Source of the DNA: JBAMOY01 sp037071015
GTDB taxonomy: Bacteria; Bacillota_I; Bacilli_A; RF39; UBA660
Length of the DNA stretch: 64,000 bases
Assembly: GCA_037071015.1 (NCBI GenBank)
Contig: JBAMOY010000001.1
Location: 248,001-312,000 of the forward strand
Direction: 5' to 3'
Positions 58,578-64,000 of the stretch are shown piece by piece. The notes beneath the pieces were generated by a model. That model was not told the origin of the DNA. It saw nothing but the letters and a program-made list of their open reading frames with translations, and made no database searches. The first letter of the stretch is position 1; each line of letters starts with the position of its first letter. The position numbers and the translations under genes are program-made.

Positions 58578-58601
58578 AAGAAAGATATTCTTTCTTTTTT
58601 G
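58577..58601 (+). terminator. Intrinsic terminator after the prepilin gene
   Basis: AAAGAAAGA / TCTTTCTTT with a TAT loop is followed by T residues and begins at the stop codon. Confidence 0.75.
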
Positions 58602-58651
58602 TTTGTTTCATAAATATTTATGGTGGCGAGTAAACTTATATAGGTGATAAT

Positions 58652-58891
58652 ATGGGAATTTTGAAACAATTTCGTTCTTATATTTTAGAAGAAGATTTTA
58701 CCTTTAGTGTTTATCCCAATAAGATAGATATTTTAAACTATGATAGTATAGGACACTTTGATTCTAATAAAGTTATTATTCGTTATGATAAAGGAACTTT
58801 GGTTATAACAGGTGAAAACTTAGTTGTATCAAAGTTGATGCATGATGAAGTTTTAGTATTAGGAAATATTAAAAATATAGAATTAAGGTGA
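58652..58891 (+). CDS. yqfC: Sporulation protein YqfC (YabP family)
   Basis: A 79-residue protein of the YabP/YqfC family, shorter than the Bacillus protein by about 15 residues. It shows FSVYPNKIDILNYDSIGHFD and KVIIRYDKGTLVITGENLVV, ending LGNIKNIELR. In endospore formers yqfC is under mother-cell sigma-E control. AGGTGATAAT precedes the ATG. It is four bases from yqfD, the invariant yqfC-yqfD pair. Confidence 0.85.
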   Translation: MGILKQFRSYILEEDFTFSVYPNKIDILNYDSIGHFDSNKVIIRYDKGTLVITGENLVVSKLMHDEVLVLGNIKNIELR

Positions 58892-58895
58892 TGAC

Positions 58896-60077
58896 ATGCA
58901 AGATAGTATTTTAAATAGGTTTCGCAATGTTTTAAAAATTAAAATAGAGGGTCGTAATTTAGAACGTTTTATCCATCGAATGATAAAGAATAAAATTGAG
59001 ATTATCGAGATTAAGTATAAAAACTATAAAGAAGCTTACGTTAAGATTTTTGCTAAAGATTATGAAAAGTTAGAGGAAATTAAAACGATTTATAATATAT
59101 CAATAGTAGATAGCTATGGTTTAATTAATATTAAAAAAAGAATTAAATATAATACATTTTTAATTAGTTCTATCATTATTGGTTTTATCGCTTTGATATT
59201 GTTGACTAATATGATTTTTAGTGTTGACATTATCCATAATAATAAAGATATCCGTAAATTATTATTAACTGAACTTAGTAGTTATAATATTAAACCGGGA
59301 ACTTTTCGTAAGAGCTATAAATCTTTAGATAAAATTAAAAAAAAGATTTTAAGTGACTATAAAGATAAAATAGAATGGTTAGAAATTGAAAGAGTTGGTA
59401 CTAAATATATTGTTCGTTTAGAGTTACGTGAATTGAAAGTTGAACCTGAAGTTAACGATAAACGAAATGTAGTTGCAAAAAAATCGGCTATCATTAAAAA
59501 GGTTGAAGCCAAAAGTGGTGAAATTGTTAAAAATGTCAATGAATATGTTCAAAAAGGTGATGTAGTTATCACTGGAGAGATTAAGCTAAATGAAGAAGTT
59601 AAGAGTACTATTTCAGCCGAAGGTAAGGTATATGGTGAAGTATGGTATAAAGTAAAAACAGAATTTCCTCTTTTTTACAGTGAAAAGCAGGTAACTAATG
59701 AGACTAATAAGGTATACGCAGTTAAGATTCTCAATAAAACCATTGAATTATTTAATTTTAAACATTACAAAGATAAGAAAATTGATGAAAAAATTTTATT
59801 TAGTAGTTTTTATTTCCCATTTCAAATAACAAAACAAAAGCAAACTAAGATTATTAAAACAGAAAATATTTATACCGAGGAAGAGGCTATTAAGGAGGCT
59901 AGTAAATTAGCTTTAGAGAAAATGAACAGTCAATTAAACGACAACGAGTATGTAATCGATCAAAAAAATTTGAAAGTTTCTTTAAAAGATAGTAAAATAA
60001 TATTAGATACTTTTTTTACTGTTTATGAAGATATAACGGATTATGCTAAAATAGAAGAACAACCAAAAGAGGAGTGA
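58896..60077 (+). CDS. yqfD: Stage IV sporulation protein YqfD
   Basis: A 393-residue membrane protein of the YqfD family. A soluble N-terminal domain (1-90) is followed by one transmembrane helix (about 90-112) and a long extracytoplasmic domain with the conserved WLEIERVGTKYIVRLELREL. KKSAIIKKVEAKSGEIVKN and VQKGDVVITGEI follow. In Bacillus, loss gives a stage IV defect. The start follows AAGGTGATGAC. Its presence, with yqfC and sigH, suggests this lineage sporulates or descends recently from a spore former. Confidence 0.88.
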   Translation: MQDSILNRFRNVLKIKIEGRNLERFIHRMIKNKIEIIEIKYKNYKEAYVKIFAKDYEKLEEIKTIYNISIVDSYGLINIKKRIKYNTFLISSIIIGFIALILLTNMIFSVDIIHNNKDIRKLLLTELSSYNIKPGTFRKSYKSLDKIKKKILSDYKDKIEWLEIERVGTKYIVRLELRELKVEPEVNDKRNVVAKKSAIIKKVEAKSGEIVKNVNEYVQKGDVVITGEIKLNEEVKSTISAEGKVYGEVWYKVKTEFPLFYSEKQVTNETNKVYAVKILNKTIELFNFKHYKDKKIDEKILFSSFYFPFQITKQKQTKIIKTENIYTEEEAIKEASKLALEKMNSQLNDNEYVIDQKNLKVSLKDSKIILDTFFTVYEDITDYAKIEEQPKEE

Positions 60078-60081
60078 TAGG

Positions 60082-60693
60082 GTGATCGAAGAGACAATCA
60101 GAAATATTTTTTATAACGCTTGGCCAATGATTGCTATCTTTTCGATCATTATTATATCCATTCGTGTGACACAGATAATTCTAAATAAAGAGAAATTGGT
60201 TTTATACAAAGAGATTATTAATTTAGGTTTTATTATTTATTTATTATGTCTTTTTCATGTTGTTACTTTTCAAGATGTAAGTTGGTCTAGTTCTAACTTT
60301 ATTCCTTTTAAGGAAATGTTTCGGTATGAATTTGCTAGCCCACTATTTTTTAAAAATGTTATATGTAATATGATGATGTTTTTACCTTATGGCTTTTTTA
60401 TTTCTTTTTATCTAAAATTAAGAAAAGCTCCAGTAGCATTTATCTTATCTTTATTTGCTTCTATTACTATTGAAACAACACAACTTTTAATTGGTCGCGT
60501 ATTTGATATTGACGATATTATTTTAAATGTTATCGGAGGTATGTTTGGTTTTTATATTTATGATTTTCTTTGTGACTTTAAAGATCATCTACCAGCGAAG
60601 TTAAAAAATAATATTCTTTATGATACTGTGGTCATTATTTTAGTCGGTTTAATGATTTATTATTTATTTAGTGTAGTGAGGATTGGTGGTTAA
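60082..60693 (+). CDS. VanZ-like family membrane protein
   Basis: A 203-residue protein with about five transmembrane helices and the VanZ core: LCLFHVVTFQDV, SNFIPFKEM, NVICNMMMFLPYGFFISF and TIETTQLLIGRVFDIDDIILNVIGG. VanZ gives low-level teicoplanin resistance in enterococci; most homologues have unknown roles at the envelope. GAGGAGTGATAGG precedes a GTG start. It stands between yqfD and ybeY, exactly where phoH and yqfF are found in Bacillus. Confidence 0.88.
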   Translation: MIEETIRNIFYNAWPMIAIFSIIIISIRVTQIILNKEKLVLYKEIINLGFIIYLLCLFHVVTFQDVSWSSSNFIPFKEMFRYEFASPLFFKNVICNMMMFLPYGFFISFYLKLRKAPVAFILSLFASITIETTQLLIGRVFDIDDIILNVIGGMFGFYIYDFLCDFKDHLPAKLKNNILYDTVVIILVGLMIYYLFSVVRIGG

Positions 60694-60694
60694 A

Positions 60695-61141
60695 TTGAAC
60701 AAGATTGGTATATATAATCAAACTGAAGACGAAGTGCAAGAACTAGCTACAGTTGAAAAACTATTGAACTATGCTGTATCCTATGAAAAATTGGATAATG
60801 TAGAATTTAATGTTATTATTGTCGATAATCAAGAGATACATCAACTTAATCGTGAGTGTCGAGGTATCAATCGGCCAACTGACGTTATTACTTTTGCCCT
60901 TGAAGATAATACTGATTTCCCTGACTTAGATATACGTATTTTAGGCGATATTTATATATCGCTAGATAAAGCTAAAGGACAAGCTTTAGAGTATGGACAT
61001 AGTTTTTTAAGAGAACTATCTTTTCTAGCTGTTCATGGTTTTTTACATTTGTTAGGTTATGATCATATGGAAGAGAATGATGAGAAAATAATGTTTGATA
61101 AACAGGAGGAAATTTTGAATGGATTCGGAATTAAGAGGTAA
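60695..61141 (+). CDS. ybeY: Endoribonuclease YbeY
   Basis: A 148-residue zinc endoribonuclease for 16S rRNA 3-prime processing and ribosome quality control. The HxxxHxxxxxH metal motif is in VHGFLHLLGYDHMEE, and RGINRPTDVITFAL is the other family block. The open frame begins at TTG 60683, but GGTGG at 60685-60689 favours TTG 60695 (MNKIGIYNQ). It overlaps dgkA by 23 bases. Confidence 0.93.
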   Translation: MNKIGIYNQTEDEVQELATVEKLLNYAVSYEKLDNVEFNVIIVDNQEIHQLNRECRGINRPTDVITFALEDNTDFPDLDIRILGDIYISLDKAKGQALEYGHSFLRELSFLAVHGFLHLLGYDHMEENDEKIMFDKQEEILNGFGIKR

Positions 61142-61526
61142 ATTAAAACAAAAAGGTTTAAAACGCCTATTTAACAGCTTCAAATATGCTTGGGAAGGGA
61201 TTGTTTATGCTTTAAAGTATGAACAAAATATGCTTATTCATCTATTGGCAACAGTGTTAGTAATTATTCTAGGATTGATTGTTGAATTATCTTTAGTTGA
61301 GTGGTTATTCTGTCTTATTCTGATTGGCCTTGTGATAGCTACAGAATTAATAAATTCCTCGCTAGAAGCAGTTGTTGATTTAGTAAGCCCCAATAAAAAT
61401 AGTTTAGCTAAAGTAGCTAAAGATACCGCTTCAGGAGCCGTCTTAGTTTTAGCACTTACAGCTTTAATTGTTGGATTAATTATCTTTATTCCTAAAATTA
61501 TCATTTTAATAGGAGGGAACATTTAA
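61119..61526 (+). CDS. dgkA: Diacylglycerol kinase / undecaprenol kinase family
   Basis: A 135-residue integral membrane kinase with three hydrophobic helices. The catalytic signature is ATELINSSLEAVVDLVSP followed by AKVAKDTASGAVLV. In Bacillota this family phosphorylates undecaprenol, feeding lipid carrier into cell-wall synthesis. GGAGGAAAT within the end of ybeY gives the ATG at 61119. The neighbour order ybeY-dgkA-cdd-era is conserved. Confidence 0.94.
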   Translation: MDSELRGKLKQKGLKRLFNSFKYAWEGIVYALKYEQNMLIHLLATVLVIILGLIVELSLVEWLFCLILIGLVIATELINSSLEAVVDLVSPNKNSLAKVAKDTASGAVLVLALTALIVGLIIFIPKIIILIGGNI

Positions 61527-61528
61527 CT

Positions 61529-61915
61529 ATGCATTATAAATTATTAAAGTTATTAGAAAATTCTTATAGTCCTTATTCACATTTTCGTGTAGCTAGCATT
61601 GTTGTTATGAAGGATGGCAAAGAATTTAGCGGAGTAAATGTGGAAAATGCTAGCTATGGAGCTAGTATATGTGCGGAAAGAAGTGCATTAGTTAGCGCTA
61701 TTAGCGCTGGCTATAAACGTTATGATTTTGAAAAATTATATGTTATGTGTGATAATGATAAAATTAGTATGTCTTGTTTTTTATGTCGCCAATTTATATC
61801 CGAGTTGTTTGAAAAAGATAAGATTATAGTAGCTATGAATCCAAGTGGAGAAACTAAGGAACTTAAAGTAGCAGAACTTTGCCCTTATCCTTTTAGTGAT
61901 GAGGATTTAAAATGA
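61529..61915 (+). CDS. cdd: Cytidine deaminase
   Basis: A 128-residue zinc enzyme converting cytidine and deoxycytidine to uridine forms. It has NVENASYGASICAERSA (zinc Cys and catalytic Glu) and SCFLCRQF, where the usual PCGxCRQ has Ser for Pro and Phe for Gly, though both zinc Cys remain. GGAGG precedes the ATG; the TGA stop overlaps the era start (AATGATG). Confidence 0.93.
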   Translation: MHYKLLKLLENSYSPYSHFRVASIVVMKDGKEFSGVNVENASYGASICAERSALVSAISAGYKRYDFEKLYVMCDNDKISMSCFLCRQFISELFEKDKIIVAMNPSGETKELKVAELCPYPFSDEDLK

Positions 61916-62799
61916 TGCGTTCTGGTTTTGTTGGGTTAATCGGTAGACCCAATGTTGGTAAATCTACTTTGGTTAATAGTATAGTAGGTCGGAAAGTAGC
62001 AATTACTTCAAATAAGCCTCAAACTACAAGAAATATTATTCACGGTGTTTACACTGATATTGATGCGCAAATTGTTTTTGTTGATACACCAGGTATTCAT
62101 AAACCTAATCATAAATTAGGTAAGTATTTAAATAAACAAGCTTATTATAGTATTGACGACGTCGATGTTATTTTGATGTTGATAGATGCTAGCATGGGTT
62201 TGGGTAAAGGCGATAAATTTATTTTAGAACGACTAGAAGATATTAATAAACCGGTTATTTTAGTTATTAATAAAATAGATAAGATAAATCGGTTAGACGT
62301 TTTGCCTTTAATTAACGAATATAAGAGATTATATGATTTTGATGAAATTGTACCTTTATCAGCATTAAAAAAGGATAATACGAAAGAGTTAGTTAAAGTT
62401 TTAAAAGCTTATTTAAAAGACGAATTTCAATATTATGAAGAAGGTCAGATAACAAACAAACCGATCGAATTTGTTATATCTGAGATTATTCGCGAAAAAG
62501 TGTTTGAACTTACAGATGATGAAGTTCCACATTCTATAACATGTTTAGTTGACAGTATTGAGGTGGGAAAAAGTAGTTATACCATTAATGCTTCAATTAT
62601 CGTCGATCGTGATGCATTAAAGAAGATTATCATTGGTAAGGGTGGCCTTAAAATAAAAGAAATTGGGATTAGAGCGCGTAATGACATTGAGGCTTATTTA
62701 GGCAAAAAGATATATCTAGATTTATATGTAAAGACTGTTAAGAAATGGCGCGATAAAGATAAATATTTGGCGGAATTTGGATATAATGAATTTGAATAA
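61912..62799 (+). CDS. era: GTPase Era
   Basis: A 295-residue GTPase that binds the 3-prime end of 16S rRNA during 30S maturation. G1 is GRPNVGKSTLV, G3 VDTPGIHKPNH and G4 NKIDKI. The C-terminal KH domain has IIGKGGLKIKEIGIRARNDIE (GxxG loop). It overlaps cdd by four bases, as part of the operon toward recO. Confidence 0.97.
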   Translation: MMRSGFVGLIGRPNVGKSTLVNSIVGRKVAITSNKPQTTRNIIHGVYTDIDAQIVFVDTPGIHKPNHKLGKYLNKQAYYSIDDVDVILMLIDASMGLGKGDKFILERLEDINKPVILVINKIDKINRLDVLPLINEYKRLYDFDEIVPLSALKKDNTKELVKVLKAYLKDEFQYYEEGQITNKPIEFVISEIIREKVFELTDDEVPHSITCLVDSIEVGKSSYTINASIIVDRDALKKIIIGKGGLKIKEIGIRARNDIEAYLGKKIYLDLYVKTVKKWRDKDKYLAEFGYNEFE

Positions 62800-62839
62800 T
62801 TTTTTAAAATATTATCATCATGAAAATAGAGGTGATAAT

Positions 62840-62932
62840 ATGGATAGCGAATTATTATGGGAAATGTTTCGAACAACGGGAAAAATTGAGTATTATATGA
62901 AATATAAAAAAGCATTGAAAGAGGGAAAATAG
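62840..62932 (+). CDS. yqzL: YqzL-like small protein
   Basis: A 30-residue frame starts at ATG 62840 with GAGGTGAT seven bases upstream. MDSELLWEMFRTTGKIEYYM matches the W-x-x-F-x-x-T-G-x-x-x-x-Y pattern of YqzL, a small protein of unknown function that sits between era and recO in Bacillus. The position and motif together make the call convincing despite the size. Its stop codon overlaps the next start by one base. Confidence 0.7.
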   Translation: MDSELLWEMFRTTGKIEYYMKYKKALKEGK

Positions 62933-63171
62933 TGGATGTAGTAGTAGGAAAAACATATAGGCATTTTAAGGGTAACTATTATAAAGTTATCTGTATTGCC
63001 AATGATTCAGAAACACCTGTAGGTGAAGAGCCTAGACAGTTAGTAGTATATGAGGCCCTTTATGGCAATCATAAAATATGGGTACGAGATTATGACATGT
63101 TTTGTTCAAAAGTAGATAAAGAAAGTCATCCTGATGTTTTGCAAGAATATCGTTTTGAAAAAATAGATTAG
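62932..63171 (+). CDS. DUF1653 family protein
   Basis: A 79-residue protein beginning at GTG 62932, which overlaps the yqzL TAG, with GAGGG about seven bases upstream. It reads VVVGKTYRHFKGNYYKVICI, then EPRQLVVYEALYG, IWVRDYDMFCSKV and a YRFEKI end. That is the complete DUF1653 domain, a small beta-rich module of unknown function. It is inserted between yqzL and recO. Confidence 0.8.
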   Translation: MDVVVGKTYRHFKGNYYKVICIANDSETPVGEEPRQLVVYEALYGNHKIWVRDYDMFCSKVDKESHPDVLQEYRFEKID

Positions 63172-63181
63172 TGGTGGTACT

Positions 63182-63916
63182 ATGATTTCACAAGTAGAAG
63201 GTATTATTTTAAATACTAGAGACTACGGGGAGAGTAGTAGAATTCTCAGTGTTTTAACTAAAGAGTACGGTTTAATTGGCGTTATGGCTAAAGGCTGTAA
63301 AAGATTAAAAAGTGATATTAAAGTTGTTAGTGAAAAATTAAGTTATGCTAAATTAAATATCTATTATAAAGAAGATAAATTATCTACTTTGGCTAGTGCT
63401 GATATCATTAATAATTTTTCCAATATAAAAAAAGATATTACTAAAATCAGCTTTGCTAGTTTTTTATTAGAATTAACTGAACAAGTGGTCAAACAAAATA
63501 ATTCTAAAGATATATATTCATTATTAATTAATGCTTTAATAAAAATAAATGATGGCTTTGATGCTTTAGTAATAACTAACATTATCGAACTAAAATATTT
63601 AGATTATTTAGGTGTGATGCCGATTATCGATAGCTGTAGTATCTGTGGCAATCAAACATCAATCGCGACGCTTTCCAGTGCTAAAGGTGGGTACGTTTGT
63701 AACAATTGTTTAACTAACGAAAGGTTAGTTAGTGATAAAACAATTAAATTGATTCGTTTATTTTATTATGTTGATATTGCTAAGATATCAAAATTAGAAG
63801 TTAGCAATTTAGAAAAGAAAGAAATTAATGAGTTTTTAGATGAGTATTATGAAAGTTATACAGGACTTTATTTAAAAAGCAAAAGTTTTTTGAAGAATTT
63901 AAATAAAATAATTTAG
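63182..63916 (+). CDS. recO: DNA repair protein RecO
   Basis: A 244-residue recombination mediator that helps load RecA on SSB-coated DNA. An N-terminal OB fold (SQVEGIILNTRDYGESSRIL, then GLIGVMAKGCKR) is followed by a helical domain and a zinc ribbon with Cys pairs CSICGNQ and CNNC. It is the last gene of the yqfC-recO cluster; a hairpin follows its stop. Confidence 0.93.
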   Translation: MISQVEGIILNTRDYGESSRILSVLTKEYGLIGVMAKGCKRLKSDIKVVSEKLSYAKLNIYYKEDKLSTLASADIINNFSNIKKDITKISFASFLLELTEQVVKQNNSKDIYSLLINALIKINDGFDALVITNIIELKYLDYLGVMPIIDSCSICGNQTSIATLSSAKGGYVCNNCLTNERLVSDKTIKLIRLFYYVDIAKISKLEVSNLEKKEINEFLDEYYESYTGLYLKSKSFLKNLNKII

Positions 63917-63936
63917 TCTTGTTGACTAAATTATTT
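63906..63936. terminator. Palindromic hairpin after recO
   Basis: AAATAATTTAGTC (63906-63918) and GACTAAATTATTT (63924-63936) form a perfect 13-bp stem with a five-base loop. Only three T residues follow on the plus strand. Its 3-prime arm contains the -35 box of the next promoter. Confidence 0.6.
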
Positions 63937-63950
63937 GAATATAATACAAT
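63922..63950 (+). promoter_or_regulatory. Promoter of the next (truncated) unit
   Basis: TTGACT (63922-63927) and TACAAT (63945-63950) are spaced 17 bases apart. The remaining 50 bases are an untranslated leader of unknown type; in Bacillus, glyQS with a T-box follows recO, but no T-box element is visible in the part present. Confidence 0.55.
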
Positions 63951-64000
63951 AGTAATGTATTGATAAATGTGATGAGAGGCTTGGAAACCTGGAGCAATAT

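Noticed and set aside
63951..64000. Start of a T-box or S-box leader at the window end
   Set aside because: Only 50 bases are available and neither the T-box stem I wording nor the SAM-I core is recognisable.
1..64000. Mycoplasma-type genetic code (UGA = Trp)
   Set aside because: TGA terminates sigH, cdd, yqfC and dnaD at conserved family C-termini, and Trp is encoded by TGG.
1..64000. CRISPR arrays, insertion sequences, tRNA or rRNA genes
   Set aside because: No regularly spaced repeats, transposase motifs, or tRNA/rRNA sequences were found on either strand by reading.

Overview
The window comes from a low-GC (roughly 30 percent) member of the Bacillota with the standard stop codons. UGA ends several clear genes (sigH, cdd, dnaD, yqfC), so this is not the Mollicutes code. 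Gene order follows Bacillus blocks: cca / dnaD-nth / recU-ponA; rodZ-like-pgsA-recA-rny; rbgA; mrnC-rlmB-sigH-secE-nusG-rplKAJL-rpoBC; rpsL-rpsG-fusA-tuf; pheST; yqfC-yqfD-ybeY-dgkA-cdd-era-yqzL-recO. Several genes expected in Bacillus are absent (no ypoC, cinA, yacP, rpmG, phoH or yqfF), and there are many short lineage-specific proteins and prepilin-like proteins. I infer an uncultured, genome-reduced gut-type lineage of Bacilli near Erysipelotrichia/RF39. No identity search was possible.

Layout. 1-7.2 kb: HU, CCA enzyme, DnaD, endonuclease III, and the convergent recU-ponA pair. 7.2-15.5 kb: a tiny ORF, gpsB, the RNase P RNA, a RodZ-like protein, pgsA, recA behind an SOS-like box, RNase Y, an M29 aminopeptidase and a NodB-like pseudoenzyme. 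15.5-19.0 kb: an accessory island (histidine phosphatase, uracil-DNA-glycosylase-like protein, cupin, broken dinD, ASCH protein). This island contains a decayed copy of the start of rbgA, while intact rbgA lies just beyond it. 19.0-34.8 kb: the ribosome/RNA polymerase supercluster, interrupted by two unrecognised genes and carrying L1-type and L10-type leaders. 34.8-39.3 kb: a GH3 lipid- or membrane-anchored hydrolase, a NrtR/Nudix-like regulator, and two prepilin-like proteins, one fused to BspA-type leucine-rich repeats. 39.3-43.8 kb: the str operon. 43.8-54.4 kb: a membrane protein, a FemX-like ligase, a candidate small RNA, a three-gene 2-hydroxyacyl-CoA-dehydratase-activase-like operon, topA, a prepilin-like protein with a formylglycine-enzyme-like ectodomain, and a small membrane/lipoprotein cluster. 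54.4-64 kb: a phenylalanine T-box with pheST, another prepilin, and the yqfCD-era-recO cluster, in which a VanZ-like protein stands where phoH-yqfF usually are.

Most transcription units can be delimited from sequence. Nearly every one has a sigma-A promoter (TTGACA-N17-TATAAT type, or extended TGnTATAAT) and an intrinsic terminator, and many terminators begin inside the preceding stop codon. The strongest leads are: the rbgA 5-prime duplication flanking a mobile-looking island; the prepilin fusions with LRR and FGE-like ectodomains; the split activase operon without a dehydratase; the Asn at the RpoB His526 position, a change linked to rifampicin resistance in Mollicutes; the hairpin that buries the start codon of the NodB-like gene; and a promoter-to-terminator small RNA candidate at about 46.0 kb.
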